The position numbers were made by a program, and so were the translations under genes. Source: Utricularia gibba (Eukaryota > Streptophyta > Magnoliopsida > Lamiales > Lentibulariaceae). Taken from it: a stretch of 64,000 nucleotides of DNA. Below, piece by piece: positions 1 to 11,812 of this stretch (the first letter of the stretch is position 1; each line of letters begins with the position of its first letter). The DNA lies in the NCBI GenBank assembly GCA_002189035.1, contig NEEC01000007.1, positions 1-64,000 on the forward strand, read 5' to 3'. A model generated the notes under the pieces. The model saw only the letters and a program-made list of their open reading frames with translations. It did no database searches and was not told where the DNA came from.

Positions 1-540
1 CCCTAAACCCTAAACCCTAAACCCTAAACCCTAAACCCTAAACCCTAAACCCTAAACCCTAAACCCTAAACCCTAAAACCCTAAACCCTAAACCCTAAAC
101 CTAAACCCTAAACCTAAACCCTAAACCCTAAACCCTAAACCCTAAACCCTAAACCTAAACCCTAAACCCTAAACCCTAAACCCTAAACCTAAAACCCTAA
201 ACCCTAAACCCTAAACCCTAAACCCTAAACCCTAAACCCTAAACCCTAAACCCTAAACCCTAAACCCTGAACCCTGAACCCTAAACTGAACCCTAAACCC
301 TAAACCCTAAACCCTAAACCCTAAACCCTAAACCCTAAACCCTAAACCCTGAACCCTAACCCCTAAACCCTAAACCCTAAACCCTAAACCCGAAACCCTG
401 ATCCCTGAACCCGAAACCCTTAACCCTAAACCCTAAACCCTAAACCCTAAACCCGTAACCCTGAACCCTAAACCCGAAACCCTTAATCCTAAAACCATGA
501 ATCCAACACCCGAGACCCTAATTATTAATCCTCTTATGTA
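1..540. repeat. Telomere array (CCCTAAA)n with degenerate inner edge
   Basis: Uninterrupted CCCTAAA heptamers run from base 1, the C-rich strand of an Arabidopsis-type plant telomere read inward, so base 1 is at or near a left chromosome end. Variants appear early as CCTAAA (one C short, around 95-115 and 150-190). From about 265 they become common: CCCTGAA, CCCTAAC, CCCGAAA, CCCTTAA. By 480-540 only telomere-like remnants remain. Perfect repeats at the tip with increasing decay inward are typical of real telomere junctions. True telomere length cannot be judged, because the assembly may stop inside the array. Confidence 0.97.
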
Positions 541-1138
541 AACCGTAAACGCTGAACTGTATTCTATGATCCCCAAAAGCTAGATAATGAGATTATGCTG
601 AGGTGTTGGGGAATTCAAGAATCACGTTCACATCGACATGGAAGTCTCGAAGTACAATGTCATGTCATGTTGACCACTTTGTAACTCCATGACATCTTTG
701 GAGCTCCGAGCTTTAATCGTGCGATTGGGCTTTTATGACTTATTGTGAACGACTTAGAACGAGATTCGAAACATAATGTTATGGGAAGTGTAATCATGAA
801 AAAATGGGTTATAGAAATTCAGTCTGCGATGGAGGAGCTCCTCCGTCAAAGGGTCAGAAGCCCAAGGTTGAGAAGCTTCGGTGTTACCCATAATTGTGAG
901 AAGCCCAATGTTGTGTAGTTTCATATATATAACAATCGAGGAAACCTCTGTCGACAGAAACAACACTTCCACAGGGCGTGTTATCCTTGTATTGGACCCC
1001 CATTGTGAATTCAAATTTTCATTTCCTAACGAGGGGTGGTTCTCTCAAAATTGCATCAGAAAAAATCGAAATCTGAAGAGTTTCTCCTCCATCGCAAATC
1101 CCAGAGTTGGGACTCGAAGGCATCTTCAACCACGCCCA
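541..1138. other. Subtelomeric spacer / upstream region of the checkpoint gene
   Basis: About 600 bp of non-telomeric sequence lies between the last telomere-like heptamers and the first coding exon. I see no satellite, transposon or conserved coding stretch. It must contain the promoter and 5' UTR of the downstream gene, though no clear TATA box was singled out. Confidence 0.5.
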
Positions 1139-3235
1139 ATGTCAGCCCATGGCAACGCTTTTTACAAGGATCTATTTTCTTCTCTTGTTTCAGACATCAA
1201 GTCGTATAACGGAAATGACCCTCTCCTCCCTTGGATCCGGTATTCTTTTTATCAGACTTTGTAGTTTCTGTTGGTTAGGTTTGCCTTTGGAGTTTATGTT
1301 TCTTTGATTTGGCTTGCTCCTCGCGAGTAGTGGGATCAAGAAGATGAAAGAGACGCTGCCTCCCCAGCTTCTGAAACAGAAACTTCCGCGATTTCTTCAG
1401 AGATGCACTAAGACTTTCCTCGCTGATCATCGTTACTCTAATGATTTGCGTTACCTTCGTGTTTGGTTGCAATTGGTAATTTTTTCTTTTTTGTGCTAGT
1501 TTGCTGTTGTAGAGCTTATGCTTGTCTAAATAGCAATCAATCAGCGTCACTTGCGGGCTTATTTTCTATTTCCCATCCCAAAAGAAATTTGGAATATGCC
1601 CCTCCGGGTATTTTATTTCAATATATCTGATTCAGAAAATGTGAGCTCTTGGCTCCTTGAAAAGACGCCTGTTACTGAAAGAGCTCCGGAAAGAGAATGA
1701 TTACTATCTGATTTTTCTTTTCTACGAACTTGTAGATGGATTTTGTTGATGATCCAAAAGAAATTTTGGCAACAATGGAGGTGAATCACGTAGGAATGAG
1801 GACGCCCCTGTTTTACCAGGCTTATGCACTCTATTTCGAAAAACTGAAGAATTTTGATGCAGCTGAACGGATTTACCATTTGGGAATTCGAAAGTAAAGC
1901 CCTCAGTTCAACGCGCCTGAAATTTGAGTTTAATCATTCTCAGCATCGATGGACAATACTGAAGCACAGTTTTCCTGTTTTTCTGTCCTTTACATCTACG
2001 TTGCTTTATCCTGAGCATTGCTTGTGAACTTTAAATAAAACAGACAGTTGACTGATTTGACTCTTTTGTAGCCTTGCGCAGCCAGCTGAGGAGTTGCAAA
2101 GGTCTTACGAGCAGTTTCTCCAGCGTAAGAGACAACACGATATTAAGAAGCTTCAGGTTGATTTCTATGTTAATATCAGGCCTCATAACTCATCCTACTT
2201 GCTAATCCATGTTAATGACAGGTAGGGAAGAGAAACAGTGTAATCTGGAATCAAGAATCATTTAAATACAATAATGAGAGATCTAGCGCGGAAGTCCAGT
2301 TTGTCCAAACATGGAATCAAGACCTTTCATCCCAAGGACATGCTGAACTTCCCAAACGTGATTGCCTGGGGACAAAACAATGCAGTGAAGGAGCCAGGAA
2401 CACAGTAAACCGTATGCTTACCAGTAAAGGACATGGTGATGAGAGGGTAGAGTCCAAATTTGAGCTGTCAAGGGAGATGCTGCTTGAGGATTCATCTAAA
2501 CAAGTCAAAAGTTATGATCCTAATATGCCTTGGACTGCACCATTTGAAATATATGTAGATCTTGCGGACACCAATTGTGGTAAGGGAGACGACCGCAAGA
2601 AACCTATATTAGCTGAAAAATCAAGCACTGCTGCATCGTCTAGTCAAGCTTCTTCGTGGGTTAGACCACTGCATGGCGCACTGAATTTCTCTAAAGATAT
2701 GAATACGAGGAAGGGGAGTCAAGCTAGATTTGGCGAAGATACTGTTGTTTGCAGGTTTGTAGGGTCTACCATATCTGAGGAACAAGAGGTGGAGAATATT
2801 TGGCACCACGGCCTCATAGATCCAACTGTTAATTTGAAGGAGGCCATGGAAGATATTAACAGCATGTTTGGTAAGTCAATTGAATTCACTAGGAAAACCA
2901 GGCGGAAAAAGCATGATAAATCATCTGATACACAAGGGAGACATGAAGAATTTCTGATACTTCCTGATGATGAATCAAACGATGGAAAGATTGAGGATAG
3001 AATCAATGGCATTGTACAAAAACAGCATAGCAATGAAACTAAACTTGATACTGGGAAACAACACGAAATGATGGATGAGCAATCAGATTTTCTGGTAGTC
3101 CCTTGTCATGAGTTAGATAAACAAGTGCACAAATCACATACTCTAGAGGGAAGTGACATGCTAGAACAAACTGTTCATACAAAGGAGGCCCTTGCTGAAA
3201 TCAACAAATTATTTGCAATGCCAGTTGATTTCTGA
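1139..3235 (+). CDS. BUB1/Mad3-family spindle checkpoint protein without kinase domain
   Basis: Five coding exons can be joined with GT-AG introns: 1139-1239, 1331-1475, 1736-1893, 2072-2156 and 2222-3235, giving about 500 residues. Residues 20-150 form the Mad3/BUB1 homology region 1, a TPR-like fold: DPLLPWIR, then LQRCTKTF, NDLRYLRVWLQ, DDPKEILATME, FYQAYALYFE and AAERIYHLGIR. This region binds the kinetochore scaffold KNL1 in the family. No kinase domain follows, and no KEN box was seen, so it is neither full BUB1 nor a typical BUBR1/Mad3. The length and the acidic C-terminus with two related motifs (DPTVNLKEAMEDINSMFG and HTKEALAEINKLFAMPVDF) resemble the plant BMF branch represented by Arabidopsis At5g05510; that assignment is inferred. 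A 3' UTR intron begins seven bases after the stop. The start ATG is the first in the open exon. Confidence 0.85.
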
Positions 3236-3849
3236 GATTTGGTAAGTTAAAACGTCCCTTGATCCCATCAAGCTCTGTATTTTTCTCTTCTGTTGAAGAT
3301 GCTGTGTTCTAAAATCCTCTTTGTATTCATCTTTGCGTTCTGTAGGATATCACAAAATCAAGTCCTGCAAACACTTGGCAGCTGGAAGGGCACAATCTCC
3401 TGATAGACGACCATTTGGATGTAGGCTTGCTTTACCAGGTACTAAGATCACCATTGTTGAGATAGGAAAGGACTGATTGTCTGTACTGAACAAAGGGTGG
3501 CCTTGGTTTTTCTATCTTTTGCGTATGTTTTCTCTATGGCTTTCATTGACGGTCCCGGTGGCCGTGTAAATGCTTGACATTGACATCAGGAAGGCAAGTT
3601 TCCGGTGCCTGCAATTTTTCAAAGAGCAAAGAACATGCATTTTTAATAAGCAAGCACTAACAAAAATGATTTCCTTTGGCCGACAAGATCCTAGACTATA
3701 CAATGGTCAGCGGTTTCTCTATCATCTTTTCACAAGTACTGTTTTTTGAAGGTGTTTATGCTGCCCTGTGAATAACTTTCGAGGCACTTATGTTCATTGT
3801 TCACAGGCAGTTAACAAACCAATTTGATTTAGGAAACTGGAAATGCATT
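3236..3849 (+). other. 3' UTR with intron, between convergent genes
   Basis: Just after the checkpoint-gene stop there is a good donor (gtaagt, 3242) and an acceptor (tgtag, ending 3345). This suggests a short spliced 3' UTR. The remainder up to the convergent kinase stop at 3850 shows no coding signal. Confidence 0.45.
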
Positions 3850-6800
3850 TTACAGGCCTTCCAGGTCGACTAGCCAATGAGGCGATGATTTTGGCATCGC
3901 TCCATCCGGTGTTATACCTGTAATTTCTCTCAATCTCGTGCATACTTCACTCATAGGTGGTCGGTGTGTCGACCGGGGGTGAGCGCACATCTTGATGACC
4001 TCTCCTATTTTTCGAATTTGATCCTCTTCGTATGTTTCCAGACTTGGGTCAACCATCTCTTTCAGATCCTCCACTCCTCCGCCGTCTTCAAGAAAATCAC
4101 TAGGGCATATGATCTTCCCAGTTATCAACTCAAAGAGTAACATACCAAAGCTAAAGACGTTGCTTTCCATGCTCACGCCTCCATAAGCTCTGTCCCAAAG
4201 GATGAAATCTGATACTTTTGCAGCATAATCCTCAGTTAGATAAACAGCAGAAGAGGTCAGTTTTGCGTGGGCTAATGGTGGCTGAAGTTGGTGCATGTGG
4301 TCAAGACAGTAAGCAGTTCCCATTGCTATCCGCAACCGCATTGGCCAGTTCAACCGTTCCGATTCTTTGACTGTGGAGTCTAATTAATGCAAATTAGAAC
4401 TTATGATGAAGGTAAACTCATGCCACATAAATGTTCATGCACTCACCGTGTAGGTGCTCGAACAGGGTCCCGTTTGAGGCGTACTCAAAAACAAGCATTC
4501 TACCATAAGGCACCTCTTCCTCACAGTAACCAAGAAGATTGATGAAATTTTCGTGGCTCACTTTTGAAAGCGTTGCTATCTTGGTTCAGAGAGAGAGAGA
4601 GAAAGAGAGAAATTAGCAAGCCACTATACACAAAATAATAAGATTCATGCTATGTCACTAGTGTACCTTTTTCCTGAACTGGGAATCAAAATAACTTGAC
4701 AATTTCCCTGATGATGTTAGAACAACGGATGAGACTGCTACTTCAACTCCTGTGCGTAGCGTACCTTTATACAGGGTACAAGATGAGAATGAGCCAATCA
4801 CATTGCTGAAGCCCTCACAAGCATCCTCAATATCCCTTATATTGCACTTAGAGACTCCTGATCAAACATACGAACTAATCAATTTTTTGATACTTGGTGA
4901 GGATAGGGGAAGAAGATGACTACCATTAAAATCTTCTTTCTGCAGCAAGCCACTAAACCCTTTAATCCATGGATTGGCAGAGGAAACCCTTCTTCTATGG
5001 ACCAATAAAATACTGACAACTAGAAGAAACATTAGAGGAGCGCCAATGGCTGCAATCATTATGATGCTAGGTTGCATCCTAGAATCACGGGCTGATCTCC
5101 CTTGTTTTTCTGGGCCAGAAGGTAGAGATTGAATGGGAGGAATTGGTGTAGATAGAACCAAAGAAGGAGAAGGTGCAGAAGCCGGGGATAAAAATGAATT
5201 TGAATGTGAAAAAGGGGCTGGACTTGGTGACAGAGGATAAAATGATCGAAATTGTGGAAGAGATGTTCTCAGGGAGAACAAATGCATTGCTGGAGTATTT
5301 GTATTCTCATAGGATTTTTTCTCTAGCAATGATCTTCCTACGAAATGTTTTACTTCACCTGAACTCCTGTAAAGCAATCAGATATCAAAAACTCAAAGAC
5401 AAGATGGTGAACTTCAACAATAAAAACCACTAAATGAGGCTTTAACAAAAGGCCCATTAAGGTGAAGCATTGGATAACTTTGATCATAACAAGAACTTCA
5501 TGCATATTAATATTCGCGAACAGGTGTGATGAAACAGCACGCACGTTATCAATTTTGTCATCACCAAAGCAATTACTGAGCTAAATAAAGAATCTAAACA
5601 CTAAATGTTAAAACACTTAGTTGGCCATCATAGCTCTTGTCCATCAAATACGAAATAGCAAACTCGATCTGAGAAAAACAACTTGCTTCAAGATTCATAC
5701 ATGAACAACTCCATAAAAGAGGATCTTTTCTGCTGGATCATCTTATTCGTGAACTTATTTAATGAAGATTGATTGATTAGCAAAAGTCTTGATTGGTTTA
5801 CCATGAGGTTAATAATCTAATGTAACTCAATGACCATTTTACATCTGACGAAAACACCTTGCTTGGTTGGACTTCAGGTAATAGTTGACTATGGATGTCA
5901 GGGCATGTGCGGGAGAGAAGCTCATTGTTGTCTAGCAAACTGCAAGAGAGCTGACTTATTAGGCACGAGGAAACAGCTCTAAATATACAATAAAAAATAT
6001 GGTGTAACTCACAGAATTGTTGGTGCAAAATTTTGAGCACGGGGATGGCAAGGAAACTGACCACTGAAATGATTATAACTGATATCCAGGACCTCTAAAT
6101 CTGTTAATGTTTGAATGCCTTCAGGAATGGTTCCGGAAAAGGAATTATTGCGCAAGATTCTGCAAAAACATCATGGTTAACGTAACTGTGTGAAGAAATT
6201 CAAATGCATACGCAGTTACAATACCATGGAACTGAAAATAGGGGACCATGAATCATACAAGCACTTAATATGAGTAAGTTTAATGATATCTGGTGCAAGA
6301 GTCCCCATCAAACATAGATGCTTGAGGTTCCTGCAGATAGTGAGAGATTATGAGTTTATAATGATGGCCTTCACAGAGCGAGCAACCTTAAGTTCTTAGC
6401 AAAACTTAGAGCCTCCTTAAATTATCATTTGGAGAAAACAACATGGAGTGAAAAACGATCAGACAATATGAATTCTTTGGAAGCGGCGGTTAAGGAAAAA
6501 TCAAAGACAGAAGCTCACAAGACAACAACGAATCCTTCTGATGAACACTCGACACCGGACCAGGAACAAGGACCATCCGATCCTACCTGGTCAAGCCAAT
6601 CTGACAAAGCACCATACGGATCGGCCAAAATTCTTTCTTTAAATCTAAGCAACGCCACGCCTGAAGAAAATAAATAGAAAATCGGATTCACCAGTTTTGC
6701 CTCCAACCAGGAAACAGCAGTGCATAGAAAGATGATCGTACTGTACCCTCATCATTGAGAGAGCAGCAGAAACTCAACTGCAACACATAAAAAAAGCTGG

Positions 6801-6855
6801 CGAAAACCGCAAGTGCCAGCAAACGACGACTCCCAGATGTCCAAAATCCGGTCAT
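3850..6855 (-). CDS. Inactive LRR receptor-like kinase (MRH1/MDIS-like)
   Basis: This is a multi-exon membrane receptor. The ATG at 6855 starts a signal peptide (LLALAVFASFFYVLQLSF). An LRR N-terminal cap follows (VALLRFKERILADP, then CSWSGVEC), then only a few LRRs on short exons (NLKHLCLMGTLAPDI and LRNNSFSGTIPEGIQTLTDLEVLDISYN). Next come a proline/serine-rich stalk (about 5100-5250), one membrane helix (IIMIAAIGAPLMFLLVVSIL) and a cytoplasmic kinase fold ending at 3850. The kinase looks dead. The ATP-lysine segment reads VEVAVSSVVL with no lysine, HRD is replaced by LAHAKL, and DFG is reduced to SDF. This matches the 'inactive receptor-like kinase At2g40270'/MRH1/MDIS family, whose members act in pollen-tube guidance and root-hair growth; the role here is inferred. 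An AG-rich simple repeat lies in an intron near 4585. Confidence 0.85.
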
Positions 6856-7942
6856 TTCGTGAGAACTAAGATTATAATTGGAAGGAATCACAAAAAATGT
6901 ACAGAAAAAGGTGAAGCCACGGGATGGAGAATGTTGACGATCACAGTTTCAAATTATCTCAAGAAAATAGTACACAGATTGATAAAAAAACAATCAAAAA
7001 GAATAATAACAAACTAAAAATATTGAGGGAGGTGAAGAAGAAGGAAGCATGGTGATGGCGTTAAGCATAGTTGACTAGTAAAGAGCGCGGTTACTTGATG
7101 CGATTAAAGAACTAGAATTGTGAGAAGACTGACCGGACCGGGTCTTCAGACGCGCAAGCCCGAGCGCATACAGAGAAACTTTTTATTTGACTGGAAGAGC
7201 CACCCTCTATCTTTGCGCGTGTCGGAAGCATCAAAGAACTAGTCCTATCAACCTCGGGAAGATGGGCATTCCATTTTTTTTTCCATTTAGTCCACATTGT
7301 GTTTTATATAAAACTATTATTACTTACATATTGCGTGGTTTAAAAATTGTATTTCTTGTTAGATCATCAAGAGCCTAAACCTCGCCTTAAATGCATATAT
7401 TGATCCACATTCCACAGATAAACCGAATCAGTTCGGTTTCAACTTTCAAAAAGTTTTGATCAAAATTAAAAAAAAATCAAACTGATTAGCCTTCCTAATT
7501 ATCAGTTTGCAAAAACGCATCTTTTTTGTTTGCAGTGAAGGAATATAAAACAAAGACAAAAGGTGGGTTGGGAGAAAGGAGAATTGTATGATAAACTTGG
7601 CTGTGTTCTAGAGAAGAACAAGTCATATATCATCCATACAAATATTTTTACAATAAATAACGTAGGTAAAAAATCACTCCTCAATTCACGCTTATCTTGA
7701 TTCATGCAACTCTCCAAAGATCCCTTGAAACATGTTCGATTACTCTTGCAACGATCAATATTTGCATAGTATGCCTCCAACACCAACCATACTCACTCCA
7801 TAATATATCCAGCCTACAATTTCTTCTCTTTCCCATCCATCCTTATCCCACCTTGGGCCAGGTGGCATGTATTGGTGCCTAAGATACAGCTCGCAGATTA
7901 TCTTGTTCATCTAGGGACTGTTTCCTGATTGTAGGAGATTAT
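6856..7942. other. Intergenic spacer upstream of the LRR kinase
   Basis: AT-rich DNA with no recognisable gene, repeat family or RNA. It holds the promoter of the leftward kinase gene and the 3' flank of the leftward CHX gene. Confidence 0.4.
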
Positions 7943-10586
7943 TTAAGCAACATCCCATTTGACGTCATGATCGCCAGGTAGAGTTGCCCCGCCTGTGGGA
8001 TGTCCGGCTGCGGCAGCAGCAGCAGCACTAGAATCATCATGAACGGACTCATGGCTTACAACAACTGGCTTCATCATCCGGTTTCTCAGCTTCTCTGCAT
8101 CTAATCTTTGTTGTTGTATCACCATAACAGAGGCGGTGCTCCCAAAATCAGGCGAAGATAAGAGATCGCCCACCACTCCTAGCTCGGGACACTCACTCCA
8201 CACACCAAGTCCCACGAGTATCTGAGACGAATGGTGTGTTCTCCCAACAATCAACAAATCGTAGTGGTTCTCTATAGTTCTCAAGGATGATGCTAGCCCC
8301 ACCCCATCTTTGACGACTTGTTCTTGGTATATGAAGTTCTGGTTCTCCATGTTTGCTTGTCGAACCTCATCGATCAATTGGTTGTCAATTTTTCTTTCTC
8401 TGGCAGAATCGCAGCCGTAGAGTAGGTAGCGGATGATTGTGAGCATGACATTGCTGTGGGCTCCCATACGAGCAGCATAGCTGAGTGCTTCTGCGTCGTC
8501 TGGCCCACCTATATAAATTATAGCTACTTTGTAGATGGATTGTCTGTTGAGGAGGGACAAGGATTGGGTGAGGACACCCCTGTCAACAAGGATAGCAATA
8601 GAGCAAGGCGCTTTCTCCATGACTTTGATGTTCATGTTCTGAATGACCTTGTTTGTTGTCCCGATGGTACCGTCGATCTCCCAATGCTTGTGGAATGGTA
8701 GAATGACAATGGTGGCGTTCTGGTCCAACGCCAAACGGCAGATGTCATCGTGGATGATTTGCATGTGGGAGACGGCACTAAAGGACTGAACTGTGACGCA
8801 GCTCTCATTGCAGAGCTCGTATTGGCGGAGAGCATTAATGATGTGGCCTGATCTCGAGTTGTTGGGTTGCAAAGTGCGCGTCGATTGGTGGGCGACAAGC
8901 AAGTTGGTCGTTCGGCCTGCAAGCTCTTCCAGAACTACAGCGATGACAGCAATTGGACTTTCTTCTGTGGCATTTGAAGCCTCAAGGATGTTGATGATGG
9001 AAGGGATGCTATCCTGGTTTTGGATGCAGACCATGACTCGGAGCTCCATATCACGCTTGGAGTGCTGGATGGTTCTCCTTTTCAGAGGTACTCGACGTTT
9101 TGTTGGATCATACAACCATCGTATCAATGGCGTCATGATTGCGGTTACAAGCACCACCGACATCACGCACAGAGCAAACTCCTGATCCGTCAAAATCTGC
9201 CCACACAGGAAGCAAGCCCACAGTTTAAGCAAAGGGGACCTGGATAGATCCTGGGTACTATATTGATTTGGATTTGGATTGTTGTATTACCCCACCGTCC
9301 CTCCACAGGTTGTACATGAGAATTTCACAAATTCCTCTGACGTTGAGAATGAGCCCAATAATAATGGAGTCCTGCATGCGGATGTTGAGGAAGCGGCAAG
9401 CAAAGACAATGCCGCTAAGCTTGACAAGGCAAGAGAAGGAAATTATGACTACCATGATCACTAAGGATCGGGGACTAACGGTGAAGATATTTGTTTTTAA
9501 GCCACTAGTGGTGAGGAAGGTCGGATACAAAAATTTGCCCACCGGTAAATCCAGTTTGGAGACCATCGGCGAGCCCATTGTTGGGCCGTCGGGGATAATA
9601 AAACCGAAAATAACTGGCCCAAACGTAAAATGTTGGCCAATCACTTCCGAGAGTAGGCAAGCAACTAGTGTTCCGAAGAAGCAGAACAAGACATGATGTT
9701 CTCTTAGTGGTTTTCCTGCAGGCATTCTTCTCACCATCCTCCTTACGATGGGCTTAACTAGGTACCCCATGGCAACAACAAACAAAATGGTTGATCCTAT
9801 CGATAAAGCTGATCCATAGACCTCGAACTTGGACTGAATCAGCGCAAATATGATGCTGACCATACAGATGCCAACTGCGTCTGAGAGCATTGCGGTAGAG
9901 CTTGCAATGCGGCCCAATTCAGTGCTCGATAGTTTAAGCTCAACAAGAAGACAAGAAACGTTAGAAAATGGCGTCAGGCTCTGAGCCGCGGCTAGGTACG
10001 GTAAGGCCTTGGCTAAACTCTCATCCATGTCGACATAGGCTTTCAATATCAAGGACAGGGGCACCGTGAAAATCATGGTGATGAAAATGGCAGCTGTGGC
10101 CAGGACGAGGGATTGCCTCCCTGGTCGGACAAGCATTCTGGTATCCGTACGCAGCCCAATGGCGAAAAGAAAGAAAGTAATCCCAAAAGTGGCCAAGGTT
10201 TCCATGGTGACGACACTTCTGTTAGGAAATAAGCTGGACCCTAGGAGTCTTTCATGCCCTAGAAATGAAGGCCCGTATATCACGCCTCCCTGCGTAATGG
10301 GGATCCTTGTTAATTACTCTTTCAAGGATCGGAAATCAATTTATTCATAAAACAATGAAAAACAAATACTTACAAGAATATGGGCCACGATTGAGGATTG
10401 ACCTAGAGGATGGAGGAGAATTTCGATTACGAGAGAAGTTACGGTGATGATAGAAAGTTGCAACAGAAGAAGTGGGACACTGTATTCCAGTGGGTTCTTA
10501 TTCAGCCATAATCCAAAGGTGGCGATGTTGTCTCCATATTGGCACACGACAGCCTTGTCTCCGGTAGATACGTCGCCATCTGACAT
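7943..10586 (-). CDS. CHX-family cation/H+ exchanger
   Basis: Three exons (10586-10374, 10289-9291, 9196-7943) join in phase to give about 821 residues, the normal CHX size. The first exon (MSDGDVSTG...) leads into the membrane domain. The middle exon carries the Na+/H+ exchanger (CPA2) helices, including LATFGITFFLFAIGL, FSNVSCLLVELKLSSTELGRIA and FGPVIFGFIIPDGP. The last exon is the long soluble C-terminus of two USP-like halves found in plant CHX proteins (DICRLALDQNATIVILPFHK; HYDLLIVGR). It moves K+ or Na+ against H+ across endomembranes or the plasma membrane. The subgroup (CHX15-like?) is a guess. An alanine run encoded by GCA/GCT repeats and a histidine/aspartate-rich tail lie just before the stop. 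No frame break was seen. Confidence 0.93.
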
Positions 10587-11812
10587 GTGAATTCGCCTCT
10601 CCTATTTCACCTTAATATTCCCCTACCTCACGGCCTTCTTCTAGTTTCCAACTTCTGTCGGTATATTGTTCTATCACACGGCAAATAGTCAGCATTCACA
10701 TGAGGAATGAGAGAAAGGTTTGCCTATATTTCTGGTGGTGTCAACAAATGTAGGGCTGTAAATTTGTTATATATATTTAGTAGCATTTCATTTCCTCCAT
10801 CCCCCTTTTTTTCTCTAACGTACGGATGGACTGGGCTTGACCTATATTCCCACACAACACAGCAACGCTATTTTATTTAATTAGTCTTGATATGATATCA
10901 TTGTCACACAGAAAAATTTTGTTAACTTCTTTCATATCATCAGTTCCTGCATGGCGTGCGTCTTAACCTACATAACGACTGGAACTCGTGATTTAGACGT
11001 TAATGCGTGTCTATAACCGAGTTCCAACAAAGATCAGCGCCACTGATTCCTTTGAATATGAATTTACACATTACCCATCCCACTGTCCCCGAGACCTTCC
11101 CTTCTAGGGTGCAGGGGTAGGCCCTAGAAGGAGTACTCCAGGACTGTATTATTCTTCTACTGCACTGCACCATGGAGAAATTGATGAAGCCTGTTAAAAA
11201 CTTCATCATCCAGGGGACGTTGGAGAGGTATGCGATAACCTGTTAATTTTTCTAGTTAATGGTAAAGATGATCACTATAATAAATAACTTTTGGGTCTAG
11301 GAAGTGTTTTAAAAAATAAATTTAGGATACAAGTCATTACACTTTTTTCCTTGTGTTACGATTTTCTTTCCTTCCACCCGTAGGTGTAGCAACGTTTTGA
11401 AACTAACTTTATTATCGTAAAATTAACTTTATCATAAATATGAAATGATAGTTGACTTGTAATAATTGATTTGCTAGAAGTGAATTTTCTAAACTTTCAA
11501 TATATAAGGCCAAATTCAATTCCCATTCAAATCATGAGATGCAACAAAATAAACTTCTTTTCGGTGGCCCTGCCCATTATCCGAGAAAGTTACTTTTTTC
11601 ATCCTCCTTTTTTGACGTTGCCCCTGTCCAAGTGCAAGTCCACCATTTAACGCATGACAGATCCCAAAAGCGACAACATGATTCACCGGTGAGAGTCACG
11701 GGAAAATGTGAACACACAAAGCTGCAAGCTGCACCTTGACCGGGACGAGGTTCATCTTCTTTGCTCGAAGAAACTGGCGAGTACGGAGTTGGAAATTACT
11801 TCACTGCCGATC
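10587..11812. other. Divergent intergenic region (CHX / pectinesterase)
   Basis: About 1.2 kb of AT-rich spacer between divergently transcribed genes, so both promoters lie here. No coding region or repeat family was recognised. Confidence 0.4.

Noticed and set aside
881-1138. Coding extension upstream of the checkpoint-gene ATG
   Set aside because: The open frame begins at GTG, has no ATG before 1139 and no family-like residues; the Mad3/BUB1 region starts after 1139.
4585-4612. AG-rich tract as a transposon remnant
   Set aside because: It is a simple (GA)n repeat inside an intron; no terminal repeats or target duplications were found.
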